Assembly: GCF_001563475.1 (NCBI RefSeq)
Contig: NZ_LPUT01000012.1
Coordinates: forward strand, 1-64,000
DNA from: Sporosarcina sp. HYO08
Lineage (GTDB): Bacteria; Bacillota; Bacilli; Bacillales_A; Planococcaceae
Length of the DNA: 64,000 nucleotides
Direction: 5' to 3'
A program made the translations under genes and the position numbers. The notes under the pieces are model-generated. The model searched no databases. It was not told the DNA's origin and was given only the letters and a program-made list of their open reading frames with translations. Positions 1 through 9,056 of this stretch are shown here, piece by piece. How positions within the stretch are numbered: position 1 is the first letter of the stretch; every line of letters begins with the position of its first letter.

Positions 1-302
1 CATAAAAAAACTCCCCCTTTTAATATGCAAAAAATTTAGCACATTATTGCGGAGAAGTATAGTAGCCATTCCGAAGGAATGTGAAAAAAACACGGGTGTT
101 TCTGAGGAAACAAAGTGCTCGTTTACACCAGTGGTAAACAGCTTGACGTTACCTGGTACATTTATTGTCATTCAATGGTAAAAAACTTGTCACTGGTGGT
201 ACATTTCATTGGCTGTAATCATCAGTTACAATTCAGCTCGGATTTATTGAGTAATGGGGTTTCAATCTCTTATAATTGGAGAAGTAATTAAGCCATAATA
301 AA
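1..302. other. Non-coding stretch with short direct repeats
   Basis: No convincing gene. One frame on the plus strand is open from the window edge to about 178 but shows no start, signal or family motif. Between about 130 and 215 the string TGGTA followed by A or C recurs four times, and there is a small hairpin at 69-85 (ATTCC/GGAAT). Such repeated short motifs resemble the ends of IS21-type elements, but no transposase is present, so this is only a suggestion. Confidence 0.3.
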
Positions 303-338
303 ACAACTTGGATTAAAATATCCAAGTTGTTACTTTTT
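303..338 (+). terminator. Rho-independent terminator
   Basis: A perfect 11-bp stem (ACAACTTGGAT at 303-313, ATCCAAGTTGT at 320-330) with a six-base loop is followed by a T-rich tail. It closes whatever transcript comes from upstream and lies just before the ABC exporter genes. Confidence 0.75.
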
Positions 339-371
339 TAAAGACTTATACAGAAAGGCTGATTTATAATT

Positions 372-1187
372 TTGAAAAAGTTATTATTTCAGGAGTTGAA
401 ACAAAACGTTACTAAAAGATTAATTATCTTTCTTGTTTTATTAAATCTATTTCCTTATTTACTATTTTTTGTTCAAAAAGATTCTTACGCATTTATAGAT
501 GAATTAGATACTTTTAGTTTTATATTTGATGGGATTATGGTTGTATTCTTTATATTTTTTGTTGTTTTTATTTATTTGGGGGAATTTTCTAGTCTCCTAA
601 ACCATAAATTTATTGTTTATCAACGCACAAGAACTTCATTAAAAAACATCTTATTGACTTGCATGTTTAGTAATATGATCATTACATTTATTGTGTTTTT
701 TGTATTAGTTTTACATGTATTCTTATTCTTCTTCTACATTCAACCGGTATTGGGAATTATTCAATTTTTCCCGGAAATTCATTACCTTACTACACTGCAA
801 GAATTACTGGAATTTAATATTCAGCGATATACATTTACACAACTACTAGAATATAACCCAATGATTTTTGGAATAGTCTTTTCATTTTGGGTAGGGTTAA
901 TGGCCAGTTCTTATGCGACAATAGGATTCTTTACAGTTCTTCTTTTTAAGAATAAATTAATTGGAATGTCTATTCCAATTTTATTCTACATTATTGGAGC
1001 ATTTGTATTTAATTTATTTGACATCTTGGAACCATTTGGAATGGCCAATGCAGTATTTCCATTTAGTTCATCGCAATATCCAATACATACAATATTATTG
1101 AATTTTGTATTCTACACTATTATAAATTTAACTTTATATGTGTATACGTTTAAAATAAAACTTCATAAGCTGGATGATGCAATATGA
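372..1187 (+). CDS. ABC exporter membrane protein 1 (hypothetical)
   Basis: Predicted 271-residue integral membrane protein with about six hydrophobic segments (near residues 17-34, 50-70, 95-123, 165-190, 196-218, 240-260) and no soluble domain. The start is TTG at 372, with AGAAAGG about 13 bases upstream, so the start is only moderately certain. It is the first of four tightly packed genes (4-bp overlap with the next), ending in an ABC ATPase. That layout suggests a membrane subunit of an ABC-2-like exporter, as in bacteriocin-immunity or peptide-export systems. I cannot assign a substrate. The gene is much more AT-rich than the chromosome after 11.7 kb, which suggests transfer. Confidence 0.7.
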   Translation: MKKLLFQELKQNVTKRLIIFLVLLNLFPYLLFFVQKDSYAFIDELDTFSFIFDGIMVVFFIFFVVFIYLGEFSSLLNHKFIVYQRTRTSLKNILLTCMFSNMIITFIVFFVLVLHVFLFFFYIQPVLGIIQFFPEIHYLTTLQELLEFNIQRYTFTQLLEYNPMIFGIVFSFWVGLMASSYATIGFFTVLLFKNKLIGMSIPILFYIIGAFVFNLFDILEPFGMANAVFPFSSSQYPIHTILLNFVFYTIINLTLYVYTFKIKLHKLDDAI

Positions 1188-1960
1188 TTAAATTAGGAAA
1201 GCGATTGTTTTATTTAAATACTAATTCCAATTGGTTAATATTTATTTTGCTAATCATTATATATGGTATTTTTACTCGAATGTTTTTGGAAAATATTTCA
1301 ATGGAAAATCAAGTTCAATATAATTTTTGGGATATTTTTTTTGGGATTCATGCTGATATATTCTTCTTAATGTATATTTTAATACCTGTATGGATTGTTA
1401 TTTCGTTAAAAATTATTACGGATGAGTGGAATCCTAATATTTTAATACGTCTATCTAGTTATAAGAATTGGCTAATACATAATTTAATTAATAGTATTCA
1501 TTATACATTAGTAATACAAGGGTTAATCATTGCGTGTAGTTGGAGTATTTCGTTTCAATTTCCAATTGAAAATCAATGGAGTACCTATAGTCAACTCAAC
1601 ATATCTACAAAAGAAATGTCTTTATCAAATAATACGCCGTTATATTTTGCAATAATACAAATTCTTTATTTATCCTTATTTTTTATTAGTAGTTTTTTAT
1701 TTTTAGCGTTAGTATTTCAATTTTTACAGAAAAAAATTTGGTTATATGGATTAGGATTTGTAATGTATATAAGTATTTTAATTTTGTATAAGTATACTTT
1801 CGATTACTATTATTTAAATGTAATCAACTACATGTCTGTTCTGAATTCATATAAAATATTCCCTTCTTTAATATACCCTTTTTTATTTTATTTGATCTTG
1901 CTAATGGTAATTTTACTTGTGGGGAGATTAAAAAATGATACAAAAGAATCTATTTTCTAA
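1184..1960 (+). CDS. ABC exporter membrane protein 2 (hypothetical)
   Basis: 258-residue membrane protein with about six hydrophobic segments. The ATG overlaps the upstream stop (ATGA), implying translational coupling. The N-terminal segment near residues 17-30 and C-terminal segments near 160-250 are strongly hydrophobic. It has no motif I can name. Similar size and topology to its two neighbours suggest three permease-like subunits working with the ATPase at 2668-3318. Substrate unknown. The very AT-rich codon choice matches the rest of this operon. Confidence 0.7.
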   Translation: MIKLGKRLFYLNTNSNWLIFILLIIIYGIFTRMFLENISMENQVQYNFWDIFFGIHADIFFLMYILIPVWIVISLKIITDEWNPNILIRLSSYKNWLIHNLINSIHYTLVIQGLIIACSWSISFQFPIENQWSTYSQLNISTKEMSLSNNTPLYFAIIQILYLSLFFISSFLFLALVFQFLQKKIWLYGLGFVMYISILILYKYTFDYYYLNVINYMSVLNSYKIFPSLIYPFLFYLILLMVILLVGRLKNDTKESIF

Positions 1961-2648
1961 TCAACTATTTATCCTTTTTGGATTAGTCTCCATTTTTATA
2001 CAGACGTATAATCTTCCTAATGAGTATCGAACAATCACGGGAAGCTTTTACGAACAATTCTATGGTCTATCAACAGAAGGATTTAATCTTTATAACTATT
2101 TATTTGTTACTATAATTTTTCTTTTTTCAGTTACTATTTTCTTCAATAATGTGTTTATTGCGTCTAAGGGCGATATCTATTATCAATTAATTCGCTATCC
2201 ATCATTCAAACAATGGTTCTATCAAATATTAAGAAGAATGGTAAATCATTCATTCTTGACTATTTCAATCCTATTTATTTATACACTCTTTCTTGCTCTT
2301 GTTTTTGATTTCCCATTTATCGGGAATTATCCATTCAGTTCTCATGAACTGTTCTATCATTTTATAGTAAATGGTTTTTTGCAACTTCTGAATTATCATC
2401 TTATTTTTGTTATTTTTATCTGTTTAACTAAAAAAATAGAATTCATTCTATTAAATATTGGGATATTAATCGTTCTAGGACTACCACTATTTAACTCTCA
2501 CTGGCTTTTCCCAATTGTATTAAATAGCCTAGGTTATATCACAGGTGGATTTTACCAACCAATTCGTATTACACTTATTTTAGGAATTTACTTAACTATA
2601 GAATTACTCATCATTAAATTGTTATTAAGTAAAAAATTAATTTTATAG
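1935..2648 (+). CDS. ABC exporter membrane protein 3 (hypothetical)
   Basis: 237-residue predicted membrane protein with about six hydrophobic segments. The ATG at 1935 follows a good GGGGAGATT ribosome binding site and lies 26 bp inside the preceding gene, so the two are coupled. Topology resembles the two genes before it (N-terminal helix, central loop with charged and aromatic residues, C-terminal helices), though no sequence family is recognised. Probably the third membrane partner of the ATPase that follows 19 bp downstream. Confidence 0.7.
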   Translation: MIQKNLFSNQLFILFGLVSIFIQTYNLPNEYRTITGSFYEQFYGLSTEGFNLYNYLFVTIIFLFSVTIFFNNVFIASKGDIYYQLIRYPSFKQWFYQILRRMVNHSFLTISILFIYTLFLALVFDFPFIGNYPFSSHELFYHFIVNGFLQLLNYHLIFVIFICLTKKIEFILLNIGILIVLGLPLFNSHWLFPIVLNSLGYITGGFYQPIRITLILGIYLTIELLIIKLLLSKKLIL

Positions 2649-2667
2649 TCATCGAAGGAGGTTTCCT

Positions 2668-3318
2668 GTGAAAATTATTCAAATGGAAAACGTCGGCAAG
2701 GCATTTAATAAATCTGTATTATTTAAAAACGTAAATATCTCATTTGATAGAGGAAGAATATATGGAGTTGTTGGGTCAAATGGTTCAGGAAAATCAGTTC
2801 TTTTTAAAATAATATGTGGATTTATACAACCAGATACAGGAAGAGTTAATATTCATTCAGATTTTAAGCAACCAAAAGAAAATTTCCCCAAATCATGTGG
2901 AATTATCATTGATCGCCCTGCTTATATTGCAAATAAAACAGGGTTTGAAAACTTAAAAAGGCTTGCTATGATCCAAAATAAAATATCTGATGAAGATATC
3001 AAAGAAACGATGAATAAGGTAGGTTTGGATTGGGGTTTAAAACAGAAGGTAAAGCACTATTCCTTAGGTATGAAGCAAAAACTTTCTATCGCGCAAGCTA
3101 TTATGGAAAATCAACAATTACTGATTCTTGATGAACCGTTTAATGGATTGGATAAAAAAAGTGTTGCTGCTATGCGCCAATTATTCACGGATTTAAATAA
3201 AAAAGAAGGAAAAACCATTATATTTACCAGCCATAATCAAGAGGATATACTAAAGCTTTCAGATATCATTTATGAAATAGATAATCAGCAAATTTCTATA
3301 TGTCATGAATTAACATAA
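2668..3318 (+). CDS. ABC transporter ATP-binding protein
   Basis: 216-residue nucleotide-binding subunit. Walker A is GSNGSGKS (near residue 37), the signature is YSLGMKQKL (near 132) and Walker B is LLILDEP (near 150), followed by the switch histidine in FTSHN (near 190). GTG start with a strong GAAGGAGG site. It is at the short end for exporter ATPases such as lantibiotic-immunity or YxlF-like proteins. It should energise the three small membrane proteins encoded just upstream. No regulator or precursor-peptide gene is adjacent, so whether this is an immunity or export system is inference. Confidence 0.9.
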   Translation: MKIIQMENVGKAFNKSVLFKNVNISFDRGRIYGVVGSNGSGKSVLFKIICGFIQPDTGRVNIHSDFKQPKENFPKSCGIIIDRPAYIANKTGFENLKRLAMIQNKISDEDIKETMNKVGLDWGLKQKVKHYSLGMKQKLSIAQAIMENQQLLILDEPFNGLDKKSVAAMRQLFTDLNKKEGKTIIFTSHNQEDILKLSDIIYEIDNQQISICHELT

Positions 3319-3351
3319 CTATTCACACACCATAAAAACCAACTAAAAGTA

Positions 3352-3376
3352 AAGGTGATCCGTCGCGAATCACCTT
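3352..3376. repeat. Small inverted repeat after the ABC operon
   Basis: AAGGTGAT (3352-3359) and ATCACCTT (3369-3376) form an 8-bp stem, but no T-run follows, so it is a weak terminator candidate. About 15 bases on, TCAAATAATGCC (3389-3400) matches exactly 12 bases of the IS66-type end at 11438-11493, possibly another scar. Confidence 0.4.
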
Positions 3377-3477
3377 GTAAACTTGGCTTCAAATAATGCC
3401 GTGTTCCCAGTCTTTTTTATCTTATTGTATCCCAATCGCATGATGATTAGGGAAAGAGGGAATCTTACTAAATAGAA

Positions 3478-3772
3478 AGGATGGGGGTGTAGTGATGAGC
3501 ATGAAGGTGAAATGAAGAATATTTTTTTGCTTGTATCGTTACATTTACGTTGTTGGCAAATATAGGATCATAGTACAGTGAATGTTCTTCAATCTACAAG
3601 GGACAAATTTGAATTGGAGAGTTTTTCAAATTGGTATAGCAGACCCTGTGATTTGGGTAGTGGTTGCTGAAGGGGGAAAATAAGGAAGACGTTCGACAGT
3701 ATTTAGAAAGAAAATTTTCTAGATCTGATTTAAATAAATATATGATCGATATAAGAAAAAAACAGGAATGAT
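3478..3772 (+). pseudogene. Decayed gene for a small exported protein
   Basis: No intact frame, but reading across frames recovers a plausible protein: a signal-peptide-like start (MKNIFLLVS, then VTFTLLANIGS in another frame), then NLNWRVFQIGIADPVIWVVV, ending in KEDVRQYLERKFSRSDLNKY plus a short charged tail. At least two frameshifts and an in-frame stop separate the parts. I read this as a dead gene. The family is not recognised. The first ATG lies around 3512, downstream of a GGTGA stretch. Confidence 0.45.
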
Positions 3773-3852
3773 AACCAAAAGAGTGGCGATCGGCTGCTCT
3801 TTTTTGTTGATCCAGTCTTCAAAAGCATTTTGTTGTCTCTTTGTACCATCCG

Positions 3853-3882
3853 TGTTACCATAGGGGTGTAGGGTATATAAAT
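3853..3882 (+). promoter_or_regulatory. Possible CsoR operator before csoR
   Basis: TACCATAGGGGTGTAGGGTA combines a TACC...GGGTA pseudo-dyad with a G-run, as in copper-responsive CsoR operators. It lies 20-50 bases before the csoR start, the place expected for autoregulation. Motif resemblance only. Confidence 0.4.
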
Positions 3883-3902
3883 AGTGCTGAGGGGTGAGAA
3901 CA

Positions 3903-4190
3903 ATGACTGAAACGAATAAAAAAACTGTTCAGCCGAATAAACAGCAGTTATTAAATCGACTCAAACGTATTGAGGGGCAAGTTCGAGGCATTCATCAAAT
4001 GATCGAGAATGACCGTTACTGTGTCGATATTTTACACCAAATAAGCGCGATTCAATCTGCGATGAATAAAGTATCACTCGCTTTACTAGAAGATCATACG
4101 CATCACTGTGTTGTGAAAGCCGTTCAAGAGCAAAAAGGCGAAGAAGCTATTCAAGAGCTCATGAGCGTTATGAAAACGATGACGAAATAA
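3903..4190 (+). CDS. csoR: Copper-sensing transcriptional repressor CsoR
   Basis: 95-residue all-helical repressor of the CsoR/RcnR family. The N-terminal LLNRLKRIEGQVRGIHQMIE helix is diagnostic. The Cu(I) ligand set is present: Cys in RYCVDIL, then His and Cys in DHTHHCV. I chose ATG at 3903 because GAGGGGTG lies 7 bases before it; a GTG at 3894 is in frame but overlaps that site. The protein should release the operon when Cu(I) binds. It is followed by copZ and copA, the canonical Bacillales order, with operator-like sequence in front of both csoR and copA. Confidence 0.95.
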   Translation: MTETNKKTVQPNKQQLLNRLKRIEGQVRGIHQMIENDRYCVDILHQISAIQSAMNKVSLALLEDHTHHCVVKAVQEQKGEEAIQELMSVMKTMTK

Positions 4191-4212
4191 AAAAATAATG
4201 GAGGCGTTTAAT

Positions 4213-4419
4213 ATGAAAGAAATTATTAAAGTAGAAGGTATGTCTTGTGGTCACTGTGTGAATGCAATTGAAACGAGCGTTGGAGGACTTACTGGTGTGG
4301 CGGCTGTCGCTGTAGACCTTAACAAAGCAGAAGTAGCAGTAGAATTCGATGCGACTCAAACAACGGTAGCTGATATTAAAGAAACGATCGAAGACCAAGG
4401 TTTTGACGTCAAAGCGTAA
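4213..4419 (+). CDS. copZ: Copper chaperone CopZ
   Basis: 68-residue single HMA-domain cytosolic metallochaperone with the Cu(I)-binding motif GMSCGHC near residues 9-15 and the usual beta-alpha-beta-beta-alpha-beta length. The ATG at 4213 lies 8 bases after ATGGAGG; a longer frame from 4198 would start inside that ribosome binding site and is rejected. It lies 22 bp after csoR and 110 bp before copA, so it should carry Cu(I) to the N-terminal domains of the CopA ATPase. Confidence 0.95.
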   Translation: MKEIIKVEGMSCGHCVNAIETSVGGLTGVAAVAVDLNKAEVAVEFDATQTTVADIKETIEDQGFDVKA

Positions 4420-4430
4420 ACCACTGAAAC

Positions 4431-4526
4431 GATACAGGGGTATAAGTGGGGAAACAGATTGTACCGCATAGAGGTATAATCTTTCTTTTTAAAACGAATA
4501 TACCCCTACTATGTATAGGAGGGGAA
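4431..4526 (+). promoter_or_regulatory. copZ-copA spacer with CsoR-operator-like sequence
   Basis: The spacer carries two operator-like pieces: ATACAGGGGTATAA (about 4434-4447) and TATACCCCTACTATGTATAG (about 4499-4518), the latter running into the copA ribosome binding site AGGAGGGG. Both resemble the TACCCC/GGGGTA dyads bound by CsoR. They suggest that copA can be controlled separately from copZ. Confidence 0.4.
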
Positions 4527-4529
4527 GAA

Positions 4530-6962
4530 ATGGCTACCGCAGAAAAAACGTTGAAAATTAGTGGTATGACTTGTGCGGCTTGTGCCAACCGTATTGAAAG
4601 AAGTTTATCGAAACTAGACGGTGTTGAAAAAGCGAATGTCAACTTTGCGCTGGAAAGTTCAACGATTGTCTATGACCCGGATGAAACAAATGTGGCCGCA
4701 TTTACGGAAAAAATTGAAAAACTCGGTTTTAGCGTCATGCAAGAAAAAGCGGAGTTTGCGATTGAAGGAATGACTTGCGCCGCGTGTGCATCTAGAATTG
4801 AAAAACGTATCAATCGGATGGCAGGTGTATCGAAGGCGAATGTTAATTTTGCACTCGAAAAACTAGCGGTGGAATACGACGGCAGCCAAGTACAGCCGCA
4901 AGAAATGATGGAAGCTGTGAAGAAAATGGGCTTTGCACTCATGGCTAAAGAAGAAGCAAACGCGGTTAATCATAAAGGAGAGGATATTAAAAAGCAACAG
5001 CGTAAATTTATCTTCTCGATGATTTTAACATTACCGCTCCTATGGACGATGGTTGCCCATTTTGAATTTTTATCATTCCTTTATTTGCCGGAAGTGTTGA
5101 TGAACCCATGGCTACAGCTTGCGCTTGCGACACCTGTTCAATTCATTGTTGGCGCGCAGTTTTATAAAGGTGCTTTTAATTCATTGCGCAACAAAAGTGC
5201 CAATATGGACGTATTAGTTGCACTTGGCACGAGCGCGGCGTATTTCTATAGCTTGTATTTATCATTTGAATGGGTCAGTGGTGGCAAAATTGGCGTGCCG
5301 GAGCTTTATTTTGAGGCATCGGCGGTTATTATTACACTAATCGTTCTCGGTAAGTTATTTGAAGTACGCGCAAAAGGCAAAACAAGCCAAGCGATTCAAA
5401 AGCTGCTTGGGCTACAAGCGAAGACAGCGCGATTGTTAATAGAGGGTGTAGAGAAAGAAATTCCGATTGAAGAAGTTGTCGCGGGCAACATTATTCTTGT
5501 GAAACCGGGTGAAAAGATACCGGTAGACGGCGAAATTGTGGAGGGTCGTTCTGCTGTCGATGAATCCATGCTAACCGGGGAAAGTATTCCGACCGACAAA
5601 ACAGTTGGGGATACAGTCATCGGCGCAACGATTAACAAGAATGGCTCCTTGCAAATTAAAGCGACAAAAGTTGGAAAAGATACGGCGCTTGCGCAAATTG
5701 TAAAAGTGGTAGAGGAAGCGCAAGGATCGAAAGCCGATATTCAACGGCTGGCCGATAAAATTTCAGGCGTTTTTGTCCCAATTGTTGTCGGTATCGCAAT
5801 TGCCACGTTTTTCATATGGTATTTCGCGGTTACACCAGGTGATTTTCGTTCAGCGATTATCCCAACGATTTCCATTTTGGTCATCGCTTGCCCATGTGCG
5901 CTCGGTTTAGCGACGCCGACGTCGATTATGGCGGGTTCCGGAAGATCTGCCGAGATGGGTGTGCTGTTTAAAGGCGGGGAGCACTTGGAGCATACGCAAT
6001 CGATCGATACTGTTGTGCTTGATAAGACGGGAACAGTGACAAAAGGGGAGCCGGCTTTAACGGATATTGTTGTAGCGGAAGGTTTTCAGGAAGAAGAAGT
6101 CCTGCAACTCGTAGCTACGGCCGAAAACCAATCTGAACACCCGCTTGCGCAAGCAATTGTCAAAGGGGTTCAGGAAAAAGGGATTGCCCTTGTTGAGACA
6201 GACAGCTTTGAAGCGTTGCCTGGTTATGGGATTCAAGCGGTCGTGGATGGACGCAATCTTTTAGTAGGTACAAGAAGGTTAATGAGAGAAAAAGATGTTG
6301 CCCTGTTAGATTTTGAAGCAACGATGGAACAGCTTGAAAATGAAGGGAAAACGGCAATGCTCATCGCTATTGATGAACAAATTGCCGGTGTTATTGCTGT
6401 TGCCGATACGGTGAAAGAGACATCGAAAGAGGCAATTGCACGCATGCAAGCACTCGGTTTAGAAGTCATTATGCTAACAGGCGATAACACACGGACAGCG
6501 CAAGCAATTACGAAAGAAGTCGGTGTGAAAACTGTTATTGCGGAAGTGCTGCCAGAGCAAAAAAGCGAAGAAATTCAAAAGCTTCAAGAAGCGGGTAAAA
6601 AAGTGGCAATGGTCGGGGACGGCATTAATGATGCGCCCGCACTCGCAATGGCCGATATCGGCATGGCTGTTGGAACGGGTACTGATATTGCGATTGAAGC
6701 GGCGGATATTACACTGATGCGTGGAGATTTAAACAGCGTTGCCGATGCAATGATCATGAGTCGGAAAACGATGCGCAACATTAAACAAAACTTGTTTTTC
6801 GCGTTTTTCTACAATACGATTGGCATTCCAGTTGCGGCGTTCGGTCTGCTTGCCCCATGGGTAGCAGGAGCGGCAATGGCGTTTAGTTCGGTTTCTGTTG
6901 TGTTGAATGCATTGCGGTTACAGAGAGTGAAAGTCAAACCATTACCAAATGGAAATAAGTGA
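4530..6962 (+). CDS. copA: Cu(I)-exporting P1B-type ATPase CopA
   Basis: 810-residue copper efflux ATPase. Two N-terminal HMA domains each carry GMTCAAC (residues about 12-18 and 80-86). The transmembrane metal site is CPC at about 454-456 and the phosphorylation motif is DKTGT with Asp near 498. The family's LTGES, HPLAQA and GDGINDAPA motifs are all intact. ATG at 4530 follows AGGAGGGG; the frame extends upstream to 4446 but that part is the operator-bearing spacer. Last gene of csoR-copZ-copA. A second, truncated copy of its 3' end lies at 11494-11618. Confidence 0.97.
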   Translation: MATAEKTLKISGMTCAACANRIERSLSKLDGVEKANVNFALESSTIVYDPDETNVAAFTEKIEKLGFSVMQEKAEFAIEGMTCAACASRIEKRINRMAGVSKANVNFALEKLAVEYDGSQVQPQEMMEAVKKMGFALMAKEEANAVNHKGEDIKKQQRKFIFSMILTLPLLWTMVAHFEFLSFLYLPEVLMNPWLQLALATPVQFIVGAQFYKGAFNSLRNKSANMDVLVALGTSAAYFYSLYLSFEWVSGGKIGVPELYFEASAVIITLIVLGKLFEVRAKGKTSQAIQKLLGLQAKTARLLIEGVEKEIPIEEVVAGNIILVKPGEKIPVDGEIVEGRSAVDESMLTGESIPTDKTVGDTVIGATINKNGSLQIKATKVGKDTALAQIVKVVEEAQGSKADIQRLADKISGVFVPIVVGIAIATFFIWYFAVTPGDFRSAIIPTISILVIACPCALGLATPTSIMAGSGRSAEMGVLFKGGEHLEHTQSIDTVVLDKTGTVTKGEPALTDIVVAEGFQEEEVLQLVATAENQSEHPLAQAIVKGVQEKGIALVETDSFEALPGYGIQAVVDGRNLLVGTRRLMREKDVALLDFEATMEQLENEGKTAMLIAIDEQIAGVIAVADTVKETSKEAIARMQALGLEVIMLTGDNTRTAQAITKEVGVKTVIAEVLPEQKSEEIQKLQEAGKKVAMVGDGINDAPALAMADIGMAVGTGTDIAIEAADITLMRGDLNSVADAMIMSRKTMRNIKQNLFFAFFYNTIGIPVAAFGLLAPWVAGAAMAFSSVSVVLNALRLQRVKVKPLPNGNK

Positions 6963-7010
6963 AGCTGATATGGAGGATTATTTATTCTGCTTCACTTCTT
7001 CTCCACAATA

Positions 7011-7049
7011 AAAACAGCAGCACAGACCGTGACTTTGGTCTGTACTGCT
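7011..7049 (-). terminator. Terminator between copA and the toxin-44-like gene
   Basis: A 13-bp stem with one mismatch (AGCAGCACAGACC at 7016-7028, GGTCTGTACTGCT at 7037-7049). On the minus strand it is followed by GTTTTTATT, so it mainly ends the leftward gene at 7076; it may also stop copA transcription. Confidence 0.65.
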
Positions 7050-7075
7050 TATAATTGGGATGTTTTCCATTCGCT

Positions 7076-7786
7076 TTACTTCAATTCTTGGTTTTGTTGT
7101 TCCGCAATGTTTTTTGAATCTCTTAATACCTTTTCTCTTATCTCAATCTTTTCCTCGGCAGTAAGTAAATCCAATAAAGAATAATTAATAAATTCATCAC
7201 TGTGCATTAAACTAGGTAAACTTGCATTATCCCACAGATTCATTCCGTAATTTATCCATTTTTGATCGTTGGGGTCATCAAAGTACGAGGCATAATATTT
7301 AGCGTGAGATGTTCCAGAATAGATTTGATATGCCCCTGCAACGGAAGACAGTAAAGTACGGGAGAAGAACGCCCCACGACCGACAAAACCGTAGTGCATG
7401 TTACCAAGATCTTCTCCTGTTAGATTTAATCCATTATACTTATATTTACCTCTATATGTACGCTTGTAATCCCAAGGGCCACCACTTTTCACTTTACTTG
7501 CGAATTCAACACCTGTCGCCAGTGGATATGTGTTAGTTAGTTGCTTTTCTGAAAGGGCATACTGTGACATATATGCAGCATTTTTTTTCATTGTTGTTGA
7601 AAATGACTTTGTTAAATCTAATAGATTATCACTATTAACTTGGAAACTAGGACTTGTATTCTTTGTGCCTAGAAGTTCTGCGTTTGCATTTGATGGCATC
7701 CCTATTAAAAAAAGACCACCTAGCATAAAAATGACACATGTAAATAATTTTTTCAACTTCTTGCTCCCCCTTTGTTGACTGTTCAT
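7076..7786 (-). CDS. Secreted protein with polymorphic-toxin-type-44-like domain
   Basis: 236-residue protein with a Sec signal peptide: basic start, hydrophobic run LFTCVIFMLGGLFLIGM, and a likely cleavage after SNANA near residue 36. The mature part has the pattern I associate with the bacterial toxin 44 (Ntox44) domain: GGPWDYK near 108, LGNMHYGFVGR near 128, an AG-x-YQ segment near 150, DDPNDQ near 168 and YGMNLWD after it. That family is predicted to be a nuclease toxin in polymorphic toxin systems. Here it stands alone with its own signal peptide, without a large delivery module. No immunity gene is recognisable nearby. Domain call is from motif memory. Confidence 0.65.
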   Translation of the reverse strand: MNSQQRGSKKLKKLFTCVIFMLGGLFLIGMPSNANAELLGTKNTSPSFQVNSDNLLDLTKSFSTTMKKNAAYMSQYALSEKQLTNTYPLATGVEFASKVKSGGPWDYKRTYRGKYKYNGLNLTGEDLGNMHYGFVGRGAFFSRTLLSSVAGAYQIYSGTSHAKYYASYFDDPNDQKWINYGMNLWDNASLPSLMHSDEFINYSLLDLLTAEEKIEIREKVLRDSKNIAEQQNQELK

Positions 7787-8585
7787 CCCGTATCAAATGA
7801 TATACTTTATAACACCGAAATAAAATGAATCTTTTAGCGCATTATTTATAGAATGGTGGTGTTATGGGAGGGGTTAAAGTTACTATTGGCAGACAATCCT
7901 TTGACATATCATGCTAATAGTTTCCTTGGCGATTCTAAAGTCCTGTTTGTTTAATTAATTCATATTCTTTCAGTAGTCCGGAGTGATTGTGTTTTTTGTG
8001 ATAGTAAATTCGTACTTGGCTATTGAATAGATCCAATAGATACAGGGAAATCTAGGTCTAAACTAAAAAAGCCAATAGGAAAGCATATGTATCTATTGTG
8101 AGGTAACCTTGGTTTTGGTTACGTTAGTTAATTTATAGTTCTTTGAACGATTCCTTATTGATCAATATGGAGTGTATAGTTCGAAATATTTGTACCATTG
8201 AAATCTGAATAAAATTAAAGTAGTATTATTATAAAATGGTTCAACATATCTTCCCGATATGTTAGCTTAAGTGAGTGGTTCACTTGGTAAAGTATTGGGA
8301 GTACTGAATTTCTAGATATGAATTGAATAATGATTTTATATAATCACTTTGCAGAAAGTTGTAAAAACCCAGCAGTATAAATCAAAAATATATTGTATCG
8401 GGATAAACGTATAAATAATCACTAATTTCTCATAAGTAATACTTGTGAATTATTAACATTCATCTCCTTTAACGAGTGAATCCAAAAAATAAACACTTCA
8501 ATATTCGGGGGTGTACCGATTAAAATAATCTGATCCGATAACAGCTGTATCATTTGTAGTAATTAAAGAAAAGAGGATTCTGAAA
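7787..8585. other. Gene-free AT-rich stretch
   Basis: About 800 bases with no convincing gene. Close to the toxin-44-like start are minus-strand promoter-like AT-rich sequences and an imperfect inverted repeat (ATAACACC near 7809, GGTGGTGTTAT near 7854). Further on are small hairpins (GTAACC/GGTTAC at 8104-8125; AAGTGA/TCACTT at about 8268-8288). It is probably decayed DNA in the accessory segment. Confidence 0.5.
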
Positions 8586-8873
8586 ATGAATATCAACTCT
8601 TGGTCTTTCTCACTTTCTTTGTTCTGTATACCCTTATTTTTACTTTTAATTTCATCCGAAAGTTTTATAAGTATTTTCAGTAAAATTGTGGGAATACATC
8701 CTTTAAATATTTTATTAGGCATAACGCTTATTTTATTTGTCCTTAGCATCTTAGGATTAAAAGATGTAAAGGGATGGAAAGCGATGGCTAGAAGTATATT
8801 TACTATGTGTATTACAGTAGTTCTGTCGGGAATACTAATTTTTATTTTATTTTTTGGTAGTCTGTTAAATTAA
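8586..8873 (+). CDS. Small hypothetical membrane protein
   Basis: 95-residue protein with three predicted membrane helices (about residues 6-30, 38-58, 68-92) and few charged residues apart from LKDVKGWK in the middle loop. ATG at 8586 follows AGAGGATTC at a long spacing, so the start is moderately supported. No family recognised. It sits alone between the gene-free stretch and transposon remnants. Because it is divergent from the secreted toxin-44-like gene it could be considered as a membrane immunity candidate, but 800 bp separate them and there is no direct evidence. Confidence 0.5.
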   Translation: MNINSWSFSLSLFCIPLFLLLISSESFISIFSKIVGIHPLNILLGITLILFVLSILGLKDVKGWKAMARSIFTMCITVVLSGILIFILFFGSLLN

Positions 8874-8882
8874 ATGTACATG

Positions 8883-8984
8883 TTAGGTACAACAACGCTT
8901 TGCCACTTGAGCCACTGTTTTACCCGTTTCCACAACTAACTTGGCAGCATCTATTTTAAATTCTTTGTCATATTGTCTTTTCAT
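8883..8984 (-). pseudogene. IS3-family OrfA N-terminal remnant
   Basis: The minus strand encodes MKRQYDKEFKIDAAKLVVET followed by GKTVAQVAK, then runs to an early stop. This is the N-terminal helix-turn-helix start of an IS3-family (IS150-like) OrfA. A ribosome binding site (GGAGTG) precedes the ATG. Only about 33 codons of a normal ~100 remain and OrfB is absent, so it is a dead fragment. The IS66 fragment begins about 70 bases beyond its start. Confidence 0.75.
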
Positions 8985-9056
8985 TTTTTTCACTCCGCTC
9001 AATTGGATAAGTTTATTATAACTCTCCCAATTCAGTGAGTCCTAATTTTAGACTAT

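Noticed and set aside
2..178. Open plus-strand frame from the window edge
   Set aside because: No start, no family motif, composition unlike neighbouring proteins; probably chance or too short a tail to judge.
3776..3812. Terminator at the AAGAGTGGCGATCGGCTGCTCTT stretch
   Set aside because: Only the outer four or five pairs match and the inner part does not pair, so the T-run alone is not enough.
4446..4529. Upstream extension of CopA by 28 codons
   Set aside because: The stretch carries operator-like sequence and the copA ribosome binding site is just before 4530, where the normal HMA domain starts.
7309..7778. Plus-strand frames opposite the toxin-44-like gene
   Set aside because: Antisense shadows; the minus-strand protein has a signal peptide and family motifs.
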